Program-made: the position numbers and the translations under genes
Part shown: positions 52,096 through 64,000 of the stretch, piece after piece
How the letters are laid out: each line of letters opens with the position of its first letter
Numbering within the stretch: the stretch's first letter is position 1
Notes under the pieces: generated by a model
Told to the model about the DNA's origin: nothing
What the model saw: the letters and a program-made list of their open reading frames with translations, nothing else
Database searches by the model: none
Assembly: GCF_000972845.2 (NCBI RefSeq)
Contig: NC_040018.1
Location: 11,815,157 to 11,879,156, forward strand
Source of the DNA: Larimichthys crocea
Taxonomy: Eukaryota > Chordata > Actinopteri > Sciaenidae
Length of the DNA: 64,000 nt
Direction: 5' to 3'

Positions 52096-55000
52096 GGGCC
52101 TCAAAAATCTTGTTGTGGTTGATTGCAGCTACATTAAAAGCTAAGCCCAGACAAAAAAGGGGTATACAGAGTGTCTGGCTTTTTAAAAAAAAAAAAAAAG
52201 CATGCTGAATAGCTGGATAGCACCACAGTCCGCAGACAATAATTGCCAACATAATGTTCAAAACATGCCTTTGATTCACTCATAAGATAAGTCCTGGATT
52301 TATTTTTCAAAACAGACATTTTCCAGTTCCACTCTGGTGTTAACGTGATTTTCAAAATGAGCGGTTCATGTTCTTCTTTTTCACACATGTTATTATGGCA
52401 GGAAACTATCTCAAGGACTCCTGGCAAAGACGTGTCATACACATTTCAGCAAACAAGGCTCCTAAAGTATCTCACAGGGAATAACCATACTTAACCATTA
52501 TTATATTTCCCTCATGCACTGCAGTGATCGACCACACTCGCTCAGAGAGTTTTGGAGGAGGATTTCGACTTATAAAAGACTCTTACTTATTCGGTTTGAT
52601 GCAATTTAGATACAGTATTAAAGCCTGTCATGATTTACCAATCAATCCTATGATAACTTGACAACTTCACAGACTCATCCAGTGGCGCCATTTGTCCTGT
52701 AATCGATATATCCTGCCACCATCATCTTTATCTTCTTTTGATATGCTAGTACCCACCCCACCCAGCCTCAAAGCCAGGGCCATCTGTACAGTTAAACACG
52801 TATTAAACAAGCACTCAGGGGAACTCTAAACAGGCTCTAAAGTGTCTCACACGTATGCAGAGAGTGATTCTGTATGTCTGCTGCACACACTCTTGTCAGA
52901 TCTGATCTGAACCAGGCTATGTGTGGGAAAGACAATTAGGTAGAGGCCGAGCTGAGCAATGCACGGCCGTGCCAAGCCGTGGCATTATGCATCACTCACC
53001 TGTCTGGCCAAATAAAGCGAGACAGGGAAACATCTGCTCATGTTTTCAAACTGGGCAAAAATATCTGCCCCGTTTTGTTCTTTGTGAGTTTTGAAGCTTT
53101 GCAGCAAAAAAAAGTCGTTTTTTGTTACAACATCTGCAAGAATCAGTCCACACGAAAATAAAGTCATTATATCATTAATGCAGCTTGTTTATTTTTTTAT
53201 TACAAATCACAGTCATTGCATTCATCTCCTAAGTTATTGAATTTACCTAGATTTCATTTATTCGCAGCATCATGTGCATTGCTTGTGAGCAGTGCACCTG
53301 TAAGATGACCCAGTAGAGACGCAGAGAAAAAAAAAATCAAGAGGGCTGCTCGGGGAAAATTTAATTTTACAATGAGGGAATAGATTGTTTCCACCTTCGC
53401 CAAGCACTGAGAACAACAACAAAGAGGATCATGAGGACCGAGGCCACACAGAGCAAACAAGCTGTTATTCCACTGTTGTTTGGAAGGATTGCGAAGAGAT
53501 TGGTCTCATAATGAAAAGAAAATAGAAGTGATGTTCCCATGACGGATATGGTAAACTAAATTGAGAGAGGCTGCTCTGTCGGCTCGGAGTTCACACCTTT
53601 GCTCCCCCACCACCCCCCTCACATTCATCCTTCATCCTTTAACCTCATTGACTCACCCTTTCCAAAGAACCTGATCTGGCCTAGAGGCGCATGTGCTCAT
53701 GTCCTGTTGAGGATTTGTTGATTTCTCTAATCACTGTTCCAGCTCTGCTTGTCTTTGTTTGTTTTGTAGAACAAGCAGCAAACACAAGCGCTTAAGATGG
53801 TCCCGTGGAACAAAGAGAACAGCTTGAGGACACTGAACTCCTGATTGCATCTCTAAGGTCACTGTAATTACTTTGTCCTGCATTGCTTTTGTCCTGAAGT
53901 ACACTGTAGCGGTATTATGCCAAGCGTAATTATGGATGAGATTTCTCTGGGCTTTTTTTTTTTTTTTGTCAGAACCGCGTGCACAAACTAACATCAAATA
54001 TGTTAAACTTAATTCTTGCTTGTTTTGTTCTGTCAGCATGTGACTGCACTGTGTTTCTTGTCATTTTTAGAGGTTGTCCATAAGTGGACACACTGTCCTG
54101 CCTAATTGGGATTGTGGGTATATTTCTGTGTGCGTTTTTTTTGGGTCTGTGTAAGATGTGGGAGGAGATGCACAGCGTGGAGGGAGAATGCTGCTGAGAA
54201 TGAAAACCATGAGGAGGAGGAAGTGCTGTATTTATGCTGTTCATGGTCTTCTCTCTTCACTGACAGGGGGAAACAAGCCCTGCTGGCGATCTGCACGGCT
54301 TGGCCTTATTTCACTGACAGGAGAGTCTGCGTTCTCTGAAGCCCTCTCTGTTCCTCCTGTGGTAGTTACAGTGTGTTTAAAACCAGAACCACAGATCTGT
54401 TCCTATCCCGAGGAACCCAGACGTGTACCCCCTGACCCCCGAAAATGTTTATTGATATGATCTGAGTGGGCATGATGGAGGTTTTGTTATATTTTGCAAA
54501 GGAGACTAAAATTAAGGGGAAAAATGTATGACTGAATAACAATAAATAATTATTTTAAGGACACGGGACATCAAAGGCCTCAGCTTGTGCACAAAATCCA
54601 AGCATCACTGCAGTCTCCTCTTTACCATGCAGATACAGAGCAACGGGAGGGATTGACCACAGCTTGACATAAGTCAAAGAATACAAGCTAAACAGATGTT
54701 GTGTTTGACCAAGATACATACGGTTAGCACACATGGACGCTACTGCAGCGCTACATACTCATTAGTCTTGTCTGTGACACAGCCAACAGATCAGCAAGCC
54801 AGAAAGTAGCCACTTTCCCGACAGCATATCACAGGATTGGACAGGTAGACTGCAGAAATTATATTTTTGTGAAAAAACTTTGCTTTAGTAAAGAATAAGT
54901 CACATAGGCATAAAGATTTTGTTCATTTATTTATTCTTTCATTTAAATATTCTTACATGCCTGGCCTGGGTACAGCACTTATTCTCCTGTGCCTATTTTT

Positions 55001-55707
55001 GCTTGTTTTTGCCCAAATGGTTAAGGTCTGTATTGGGTTTAATGGGCTTAAGTCAAGCTTTGTCAAAAATATCATAGTCCAAAAATTCTACCTGAGCGCA
55101 TCACACACCAGAGTGACAACAATTTTAGAGTTTTGGTCATTGGCTCAATGAAAACAAGTTGGGAAATTCAGACGTTAATTTTTAGCTCCACTCTTTGACT
55201 CAATCCAAATTCAAGACAGTTACCGCTCACACATGTTGGTCCATAAGTGAAAGAGTATTTACGTCAGAGCTTGTGTGAGGGATGGAGCTGCTCTTTGTGA
55301 GTTCTGCTCTGTTATCAGTTTGAGAACTATATGCTCATGGTATTTTTGCCTCAGATTTAATAAAACCGACTTAATTAAATGGTCGACGTTGGGAAAGTAG
55401 CCAAGCTCAATTTTCTGTGGCCTGTTTTTCTCTACCTGATGTAACAGAAAACTGCTTCACAATGAATGCATAGTCACACCACCACCAATACCACTTGATC
55501 TGCAGCTTTAACTACATAATGAACTGTTGCGCCTCAGATGTCAGTCACACTCCGCGACCCCCCTGCCTGTATGTCTCTCCACAATCTCTTCTTGAAGTAC
55601 CATCTGCAAACTTTTTTAAGGTAAAACATTATGTTGTGAAAATGTTTGAATATCTACTCACTGTAGGAAGAACCACAAATTCAACATTTTTCAGCACAAA
55701 CACTTTT
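52096..55707. other. gene-free region
   Basis: Mixed DNA. The blocks 52780-53010 and 53330-53560 are complex and repeat-free and may be regulatory. There is a T run at 53953-53967. ORFs at 54106-54460 lack support as exons. Confidence 0.5.
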
Positions 55708-55830
55708 AAAGGACCAGTACGTAGGATTTATGATATATTTGCTGATTGCATCCTTTCCTTCCTAGTGTGAAGGAGAAACCTCAGTGGCCATATTCTGTAC
55801 AGCCCCCTAAGTCTTACACACTGGACCGTA
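55708..55830 (+). mobile_element. short MITE-like element with terminal inverted repeats
   Basis: The left end AAAGGACCAGTACGTAGG and the right end TTACACACTGGACCGT are inverted copies: 16 of 23 terminal positions pair. I recall a common percomorph element with the ends AAAGGACCAGTGTGTAGG and inverse. The interior is only about 75 bp, so this is an internally deleted copy. A transposase is not encoded. A flanking target duplication was not verified. Confidence 0.6.
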
Positions 55831-56171
55831 TATATAGTACAGAGTTTTACTGTATCAACATAAAATTCAGTGTTAAAAATAATTCATAGATAGAATAAAA
55901 CACTGTTGCTTCACATATAAGAAAAGACCAATATAATAAACAACATAAGATTGTTTTTTTAAATCTACTGTCAATGTCTGGGACTCAAACCCATGCTGCG
56001 ATTACTTGAACATTAAAACAACGTTCAGTGATAGAACGATGGCAGTTGTGTTTTCCAAAATGTGCCTTATTTCTGACCAGGAAAATGTTAGCAAGCCAGA
56101 GAAAGCAGAGGTAACAGGTAAATAAACACATGCAAACGTACACAGAAAGCAAAACAGGGCAATGTACAGTA

Positions 56172-56199
56172 TACACACACACACACACACACACACACA
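56172..56199. repeat. (CA)n microsatellite
   Basis: About 14 CA units in the alx4 upstream desert. Confidence 0.92.
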
Positions 56200-56362
56200 A
56201 TGGAGACCTTAGACCTGGAATTCTGGATGACTAAACTTGGTTCTGGTCACTGTGGTGTACTCATGCTTCTGGTGTCACTCTTTGCGTGCCAGTGTTTGTG
56301 TGTGTGTCTGTGGTGACAGATGCCTGGTGCATAATGTCAAAAGTCTGTCTGCCTTTCCTTTA

Positions 56363-56524
56363 GAGCTCTTCAGGCTCAATCCAGAGTCTGACCCCAGATC
56401 ATCCACAGAGCACCTGCCACGTCAGCCCTTCATCACCGTCCCAACGCCCACTCTCTCACCAGCTCCAGACATGACAGACATGGAGCTGGACAGAGTTGTA
56501 CAGAGCACTCAAGTAGCACTGTGA
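56363..56524 (+). CDS. exon-like terminal ORF of unknown identity
   Basis: A good 3' splice-site sequence (tctgcctttcctttag) is followed by an ORF of 53 codons to TGA at 56522-56524. In this frame the first exon base completes a split codon, and the peptide then begins LFRLNPESDPRSSTEHLPRQ and ends DRVVQSTQVAL. Third codon positions are C/G-rich, unlike the surrounding AT-rich DNA. I do not recognise the protein, and no matching upstream exon was found in the window. A second frame is also open for 36 codons. It may be the last exon of an unannotated or lineage-specific gene, part of a non-coding RNA, or chance. Confidence 0.22.
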   Translation, partial: ELFRLNPESDPRSSTEHLPRQPFITVPTPTLSPAPDMTDMELDRVVQSTQVAL

Positions 56525-56530
56525 CAGCGA

Positions 56531-59500
56531 AGGATGGGTGGAGATGACAAACACACAGCTTCATGTTATTCCCGTCATTTGAAATAGCAATCAAAGCTGA
56601 TCTAATTAAGCCACTCTGTATAATTGAGTTCTTTCGGGAAATACTGACAGGGTCCAGATACTCTCTCTTTCTGTGCAAACGTCTCACCAGAAACACAGGG
56701 AATTCTGGGATACGAGGTAGTCATGACAGAGACTTTTGACAAGGATGTAAACCAGACGTCAACCGCCTGTGTGTCCTGATGTTGCATGAATGCTTATAGG
56801 AAACAATCATGCATACATCAGAGCTCTGTGCCCGCTCATTTAAAACAGTCGTGCATTTGTCATTGTCCAGGTCTGCACTTGTTTGTATAAGCTCTGACTT
56901 GGCATATGATGAATGTGTATTACATTTCTCATTTATGCACTGTGTTTCCAGGCCAGTCATGTGGGCTTTTTCTGTGCAGGTCCCTCTGGCCTGCCTGCCC
57001 TTTTCTTTGTATAGACATTACATTTAAGCCGCTGCTATTGAAGCCTTGTTTATGAGAGCTTTGACTTTCCTTGGCCTTGAAGTTGTGGCTGTATTCTTAA
57101 AAGTAATAACTTGTCTTAAGATTTGATAGAATTTCTACTGTTGCAACACAAACTGTTTAATTTGAGCTAATATTCGAGGAGGTCAGACATTTTTGTGGCC
57201 GTTCACAGTTGGTGGTTGATACCATCTTCACGGTCAGGCTATATCCAAGTATGTTTCTAGTTTGACTTGCTTGGATGAAACATGCTGTATTATTATCTCC
57301 ACATCGCTTTTGTTTTGGTTTTTCAGCAGGGATACATTTCACCCGAGGTAACAGTGGAAGTCCAAGAGTCTTCCATAACTTTGAAATACACAGACCGACA
57401 GTGGAGGTTATTTGGCTCCAAGTTCAGGTTTAGATTTTCATCCAAATTGATCTGAATCTAAACGCAGAGTAAACATGGCACATTCCATCTGCTTTACAGC
57501 GAAATGAATTGAGTTTTAACAAAAAAAAAAAAAGACAGAATGTTTTAAAGTGGTTCACGTCTATGTATTTCAACTCATCTCCTATCCTCACTGGTAAAGA
57601 TCTGTCTATTTTGACTTTGACTATTTTGATTGTATGTAGTTATACTTACTACTATTCAAATGTGGAGGTGCTAATTTATCTCATTAATTGATAGAAGTAC
57701 TTACTATCACTCAAATATATGATTTATTTCACATCTTGCCCACATGAATTGATCTTTCTTCAACATGTATTAACACTGAAAGGTTTGCTCTCGAAAATTC
57801 TTGTTAATTATTATGGATTACTATATACATAATTACATTTTTAGCATGTCTATCTCATTTAAGGCAATAATGTAGTCCCAGAAAATCAGACGATTAGTTG
57901 AAATTTCTCCTGGGTGAACTGATATAATGGCTAAAATTCTTCCAGCTGGCGATCTGCCCATAACAATGTCCATGACTGACAGATGTTATTCCAGATCTAG
58001 TTTTAGAGGTGGTCGAAAGTCTATGAACCTCTGCTGGTGTTTCCCCAAACTGGCTTCCCAAGTGTTCCCATGATGCCCTCTGGACCGGGCTCTGTAGGAC
58101 AGAAAATGCAGGTCTGCTCTGGTTTCACGCTGTCAGATAAGATCAGTTTGTGTGTTGGATTCCTGTCACTGAGAAGACCGGGTTAGCGCTGACCCAGTAC
58201 TAAGGTTTGGACTTTAGGAGCCAACACTAGTCACGCGAGGCAGAACAGGAAGTCAGAGGTCACAGTTTACCTTCCCTCTACCTTCTCACTGACTTCATCC
58301 TTCACAGTGAGCTGATCATCTAACAACAACAAAACAAATATGTCTGAACTTCTCTTTGTGCATGGGCAAAGTTTCAGGACTTACAGTATGGAAAAGCAGA
58401 TAATAAACCATGCTGTTTGAGGCCTCAAGGGTCTTTTGGGCCAAGATATTGCTGTCACGTATATGTAGACATATTTGATTTTCTTTAGCTGAGACGTTAT
58501 GTTGGACCACAGATACAGGACAAAACAGTTACAAAAAAATGATGACAACTCAGCCTGTAATTGACGTTGTGATTGTCCTCCCTTTTGCCACATGTGAACA
58601 ATATTGTCAATATGTAAATATATGGTCTCTGACACTTGATGAAGATGGATTTGGATTGGAAATATGTTGAAAAGCTGTTTGCTCTTTCACTCACAAAGAG
58701 TGTTGAACGTTTTATAGGAAATATTTGAATGTGCATCTTCAGTCATTTAAAACACTGTGGGAAAATATGCACAGCTTTTTGATATAATTAAATGTGGAAT
58801 AACATTTGTCTTACCTGCTGCAATTACTATAAGTCTGTGAACCATTGTTACTGACTTGAAATCTTTCACTTATAATTTCATTTCACTCACAATTTGGCCA
58901 AAATACAAGTTTCACTCTGGCCATTATCCTGGTTCTGACTTTATTTATATCAAGCACAAACTTTGGTTAAGTTGATAGCAATAAGATTTAAAATATGCAA
59001 ACTGTTCTTGAACTATATAATATGCAAAGCAGATGTTCTGAATTGAAGCTTGACATCATCACTTTTTAACCAGCTGTCACATATATCAAACCCTGATGTC
59101 TTTAATGGTTGACTGAATTCAGTGACTTCTGTGTGGCTTTCTGATGCAGATTAAGAACTTGTGATGAAAGAAAACCTAAACATGAAAACAAGTGGAAACT
59201 GGGAACACTTGCAGCTTGGAGGACAAACCAGAAACCTGAAACTTATAAGTTATACAAGTTACCAACTTTGTTTTGTTGTTGTGGATACAAGTTACCAACA
59301 TTTACTTTGACATGTAAAAATGTAGTCTTTTTCAATATCAGTTTCCAGTCGCAAAAAATACATTTATAGCAAGAATTATACTTCATATTTGTTAGACGTA
59401 TATATATATATTTTTATATATATACACTGTATTTTTTTCTCTCGGTTGTGTTAATAAATACTTTTGCATGTCAACATTCATCATAAAGTGGCATAGCGGC

Positions 59501-62500
59501 TGTGGACAATAAACAACCTATTCCATCCACTCATATACTGTATACACACATAAATGTATAGTTTAGGTCTCCAGTAAGCTGCATTACACTGAATGTGGCA
59601 AAACAAGAAATGTACATGGGTTATTTATTTAGATCATAACTCATATCACCTGTTACATGCACCTGAATGTAATTATGTGTACCCTCTGCTGATGTGCACA
59701 TTAGTTTGTTTTATATATGATTGAATCAAATTTGGATGATTAAAAGCCATGTGCTAGAGCTCATGATGTTATAGAAGATAACTAACTAAAATCATACTGT
59801 AGTCCTGATTATGAGAGGCTAACATTTCAGAAGGTTCATCATTTTACACAGGGATGAGTGTTTGTTTTCTGTTCAGTGTGAGCGCCAAAAGACAAAAGAT
59901 GAGATGCTTTCGCAATTGTGATACAGTTTTTAGGTGTGCGATATGGACAGTGCGAAGATGTATGGGGTTGGACTGAGACCTGCTGTGAGGGACTCAAACA
60001 AAAAACAAAGAGTATGTCGGTGTCAGTGTTAGTGTCAGTGTTGTGAGTTACAACTTTTAAATCTACACAACAAAAATCAACAAAAGGTGCCTCCAGCATT
60101 ACAGAGCAACTGTGCCCATACCTTCATATATGTGATCATGAATGCATAGTATTTTCATAGCAACTCTCTGTGCCAAAGGACATTATAAGTAATGTGGCAT
60201 CTTTGCAAATACCCACTTCACCAAAGTCATTACTCGTATGGTCTTATAAATGCACGACTGTGAGAAAACGATGCATTTGGTTTTCAAATGTAAAGAACTA
60301 GAATAGTAATCATCATAGTTTATCCCAACGGACTGAACTGTAAACAAATCCACCCTTGAACCACACTCCAAAATCAAACCTCAATCCCATGAGTCGCAAA
60401 TTGCAAGATGGTGAATAAAATTCTTTGGCTGTAATAATGATAATGATGGTAGTTAAGTGGAGATGCTTGTAATCTGTCTGTAACACATGTGGCCCATGAA
60501 TTATTAATGTTGCCCAACTAACTGAAGAGAGGAGTGGAAAAAGCCCCCAACCCTCTACCAAAAAACGGTAAACACCCACAATCCTGATTTCACCTCTGTG
60601 TGTCTGGTGACTTATCATACAATAAAAATACGCAGAACATGTAGAGATAGATACATAGTTTGAAAGGGAGAACAGAAATAGAAGAAAGGGAAAGCACAGG
60701 GGTTGCAGGTTGCAGATGAATTTCTATGCTTGCTTGGACTACACTGCAAGTGGTCTGGGCTGAAGTTTTTGTGGGGCTCTTGTGGTTTTTCAGCCAATAA
60801 ATCCTCTGCACATATTTAATCCAGTCAGATGTGCTGCAGGAGAGAAGCACTGAAGGATGTACGGTCATTAGTGAGTAGCCCACATCAGAGAGAGGAGCTA
60901 GATATCCATACACCCCCCACCTCAAAAGTTATAGACATACGCATCATCAGACAGAGAGCCAGACCCAGGGATCATAAAGGAGGTGTGAAAACTGAGCGCT
61001 GAAGTTCATTTAAAAGGTCTGGATGTCTGAAGGTTTTGATGATACTGGTGCTCTCATATGCTGTTATTTTACCACATGACATAAAGTGTGAGAAATATGA
61101 ACTTTCAAAATGTTTCTGAATCCGTTTTTTATAAAGCCATTATGGATGACACTGAAATAAAGATAAATGTCTCATCATGCCCACAGTTTAATCTGCATGC
61201 AGCTAATTTTACTATATTAAGTTTTGATTTGGCCCATTTAGCTCATTAACACTGCTGGTGTTAATTTTAAGACATGAGTATTAAATCAGCACTACTACTG
61301 CTGGTACATGTGTACTGTGTTTTGGCTTGATAGTAGTTATGTGTTGCAACACGGTAATTACAGTTAGTCTGGTATACTACCCAGAAACATCAGACATAAG
61401 GCCTGCTCTTTGCTTTTCCACTTCTATATTCCACTTACTTTAAGCAGATCATATTTGTGCGCTCATCGCTACATGGTTGCTGATTCACTGGACCCTCTGT
61501 GCAAATCAATTTAAAATTTCAACAACACTACTGTGAACACACATGCAAGGGCCTTTTTTCCAACACATTTTAAGCATGATGCTCTTTGGGATATGGATCA
61601 CTTGCGCCATCTTCTGTTCATTACTTGCTATTACTAGAAGTATTTTTGCCTAGCAATACACCGTCCTATAACACCATGAATTGATCTCATCCTGGGATTT
61701 AGCTTCACACAATTATGTATCTATGTACGCTCAAGGTTTGCTGAAGGAGAATTCATGAGACTGCCATCAGACCTACTAGGACCTACTTTCTATTTAACTC
61801 AATTTAAAGCTCACTTAATATTATAAGCAGCTGGGTTCAGATCTTTTGTAGACCTTTTGCATTATGTTATTAATAATAAAATAGGGAGTTTTAGAAAATA
61901 AGTGATGATGATGATGATGATGTGTCTGAACCCACTAACAATCGCCCAAGCTCATGTCCTATTCGATTTTAATGTAGGTGTTTTGGGAACATGGTGACTG
62001 AACAAATTTAAATTAACTATTAAAAAAAAATAAAAATAAAAAATTGACAAAGGATTCATTACTTACCCACTGAAACTGTATTCCTGGCAGTGCGAAGAAG
62101 GCTTTGAGACAGTATTTACAATTTAATATAGGGGGAAACATTACAGAAACTACAGAAAACAAAACCGAACAATTGACTAAAAATTTGATGTAAAATGAAT
62201 GGATAGACAAATATTAAATAAACAATTCTTTATAAATTGATTTTTCTTTGGGAAAAGGCTCAATCTCCTGTCTGCTGCTTCTTATATTTCTGGAAGGTTT
62301 TTAACACTACAGCACTTTTCTTGTATTTTAATTGAATTGTATTTATGTACCTGTTATGTATTGTTTTTAAATAAACTTGATTTGATTTAATCTTAATCAT
62401 TCCCTCAGCATTTCTAAAATGATATCTCGTCTACATAACATTATGGGCACGCTTAATAATCAATTAATCATTGGGTCTAACATCAGGATGAGTACACAGT
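56531..62500. other. gene-free region
   Basis: AT-rich DNA with (TA)n near 59399-59425 and (GAT)n at 61903-61922. TAATCAATTA at 62457-62466 is a perfect TAAT-NN-ATTA homeodomain dimer word, but several are expected by chance. No exon is supported. Confidence 0.6.
61903..61922. repeat. (GAT)n microsatellite
   Basis: Six to seven GAT units. Confidence 0.85.
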
Positions 62501-62519
62501 TTTTTCTGTCAGGCACTCT

Positions 62520-63320
62520 TGAGGTCAGCAAAGAGAGAGCGAGAGGGTGGGGTCCTTGTAGCCGCTACCGTTAGCTCAGCAGCGGCTAGGTCGGCTGGCG
62601 TGAACCGGAGCATCCTCCAACAAACAGCAGAGAGAGTAAAACCGCACAAACCGCTCTCATACAGCCCACGTTTAATCCGACAGAGGAAATCTCTTTGAAG
62701 ACAAAGAGTATAAAGGTATGGGGGGCACCGTGTCATCGCCAGCAGCTGGCTTGTTTAAGCTGGATTTGTTTGAACTGGATGTTTTTAGTCTTTTAGTCAC
62801 CCTGCAACGAAACGGACTTGTCGCAGCGTCCCGAGCCGCTCTTTGTGTTCCATTCATAACCGCCGTGGAACGACGTTTGTTCCGACCGTTACACGAACGT
62901 TAAACGGCCGTTACCGGTTGGTTCGCTTTTCAACTGACATCCGGTTAACTTAGCCGCATAACGTTACCGAGCACGCTAGCCTCCCGGCTAACAATGGGAC
63001 AAGGAGATTAAGCAGCGATGTCCCCTCCTCCCATGCTTATTAAATTGATTTAACGCCGCTGGCTAACGTTTACCTTTACATCGCCGACAGGCGAGCTTGC
63101 AAAAACGAAGCCAAAGAGACGAGTTCACGACTCGGGCTGACAGTACGTGACTCGGTGTTATATAAGTTACGCATCGCCAGCGTCTGTCAATGAGGTTAGC
63201 CGGCGTCTCCAAGGGAGCTAACGCTAAGATTTTTAACTTTGAACACAAGGCCGACATTTTAACTTGTGTTAACTTCCTCCGTCCACTGTAGTTCGGCGTC
63301 ATTACACGAATCTAACCCCA
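62520..63320 (+). promoter_or_regulatory. CpG-rich promoter region
   Basis: This is the only part of the window with frequent CpG, for example ccgctaccgttagctc, cggctaggtcggctggcg, cgtggaacgacgtttg and cggccgttaccgg. Unmethylated CpG-rich DNA marks vertebrate promoters. A + strand orientation is inferred from the donor at 62716 and the exon-like start at 63402-63679; a bidirectional promoter is possible. In human synteny the gene here would be CD82. Confidence 0.6.
62560..62715 (+). other. probable non-coding first exon (5' UTR); start uncertain
   Basis: CpG-rich sequence ending agagtataaag followed by a consensus donor gtatgg at 62716. No in-frame ATG runs into the next exon. The 5' boundary is not visible; the start given is a placeholder within the CpG-rich block. 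Confidence 0.35.
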
Positions 63321-63543
63321 GCCCATTACGTTATTACTAACATTAAGTTGTGTTATGCTTCAGGGCACTTTAAACATGATAGTTTTTTATTCGTCCCGCA
63401 GCTCAAATCAAAGACTGCTTGATTTTTTTTTGGTCGATCACGTCGCTAGCTATCATTTTCCATGGCCCGGTGTTCCTGATGTCGACCTGAGTTTGTGAAG
63501 GAATCTCCAGCATTCCTGTAAAATCACGCCGTCATCCTCGGCA

Positions 63544-63582
63544 ATGTCGGATCCATTGATAATAAAGCTAATCTTAAGATGA
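63544..63582 (+). CDS. 12-codon upstream ORF overlapping the main start
   Basis: ATG at 63544 reads MSDPLIIKLILR and stops at TGA 63580-63582. That stop shares bases with the next ATG (ATGA at 63579-63582). In eukaryotic mRNA such an arrangement would favour control by termination and reinitiation. It is seen directly, but depends on this stretch being transcribed. Confidence 0.35.
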   Translation: MSDPLIIKLILR

Positions 63583-63679
63583 TCGCCCTCCCATCAGTGG
63601 AGTTGATACGGTTTAGTGACAATGTTGACGAAGATGGGAATAGTCAATACAAATGTTTATGTGAGCAGCCTTTGCAGAG
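63579..63679 (+). CDS. N-terminal coding part of an unidentified gene (partial)
   Basis: ATG at 63579 has A at -3 (aagATGa) and an in-frame TAA upstream in the same exon. It encodes 33 full codons starting MIALPSVELIRFSDNVDEDG, with QYKCLCEQPLQ near the end. The donor gtatgt follows and splits or ends the codon for Arg. The peptide has a coding look (acidic NVDEDG turn, two Cys) but I do not recognise the family. It does not match the CD82 or TSPAN18 N-termini that synteny would predict. The next exon is outside the window. It could be an alternative first exon of the neighbouring gene or a different gene. Confidence 0.45.
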
Positions 63680-64000
63680 GTATGTTTCCTCAGCTCCCAC
63701 ACAGATGAATGTAAACACACACACACACACAGATAAAGTAGAGATGTGCTCATTTGAAAATCAGACGGTCTCATTGTGTATCCTGTAAAGGTAGTGATTT
63801 CACTTTCAGTTTTAAGGTCAAGGTTAGATTGTATTTCAATTTAATCTTTTTCCCCCCCCAGCACTGACATCCATCCTGTTAAACTAAGAAGTCTTGGTTT
63901 GTAAAGACAAAACAGTGTCTGCTGCTTTTATGTGCTGAGATCTGTCATGTATGTTTTTTTTTTAATCTTTAAAAAAGATAGGTTACATGATACAGCCCCC
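63680..64000. other. putative intron start
   Basis: AT-rich sequence after the donor, with (CA)n at 63714-63731. No further exon is seen before the window ends. Confidence 0.5.

Larger units (their letters stand above)
63402..63679 (+). other. probable second exon with 5' UTR and start codon
   Basis: The acceptor is tttttattcgtcccgcag at the left and a consensus donor gtatgt at 63680. It carries a short upstream ORF and then a 34-codon coding start, listed separately. Confidence 0.4.

Noticed and set aside
54106..54460. Overlapping 77- and 100-codon ORFs with an internal AG
   Set aside because: Composition and peptide content do not look conserved; no donor/acceptor pair links them to another exon.
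62718..62903. 61-codon ORF starting just after the putative donor at 62716
   Set aside because: It begins within the inferred intron, and its peptide resembles no known protein. CpG-rich promoter DNA commonly yields such open frames.

Overview
The window looks like vertebrate nuclear DNA from a ray-finned fish, probably a percomorph-type teleost. Coding exons are short and widely separated by GT-AG introns. The intergenic DNA is AT-rich and CpG-poor, with many CA/GT microsatellites, and several interspersed repeats resemble families I know from teleost genomes. There are no operons, tRNAs, rRNAs or CRISPR arrays. No tools were used: homology calls rest on recognising protein sequence, and splice sites were read by eye.

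Layout. (1) 1-11112, + strand: the last seven coding exons of ext2, which encode the C-terminal GT64 half of exostosin-2. The gene begins outside the window. (2) 11113-16821: gene-free DNA between two convergent genes. (3) 16822-33948, - strand: a complete four-exon alx4 gene (373 codons), encoding a Q50 paired-like homeodomain protein with a C-terminal OAR motif. Linkage to ext2 suggests the alx4a copy. Intron 1 (11.2 kb) holds repeat copies and candidate enhancers. (4) 33949 to about 62500: a 28.5 kb desert upstream of alx4 with no convincing gene. It holds microsatellites, degenerate transposon-like repeats, several stretches that look like conserved non-coding elements, and one terminal-exon-like ORF near 56.4 kb. 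(5) About 62520-64000: the only CpG-rich stretch. It is a probable promoter with a non-coding first exon and then a second exon carrying a 34-codon start. That start overlaps the stop of a 12-codon upstream ORF.

The order ext2(+), alx4(-) matches human 11p11.2 (EXT2, ALX4, CD82), so cd82(+) would be the expected next gene. However, the peptide starting at 63579 is not the CD82 N-terminus I know, so that gene stays unidentified. ext2 makes heparan sulfate and alx4 patterns craniofacial and limb or fin mesenchyme. They are neighbours by conserved synteny rather than members of one pathway. Nothing here amounts to a clear new biological system. The points most worth checking are the unidentified gene start with its overlapping uORF, the terminal-exon-like ORF at 56.4 kb, and the candidate alx4 enhancers.
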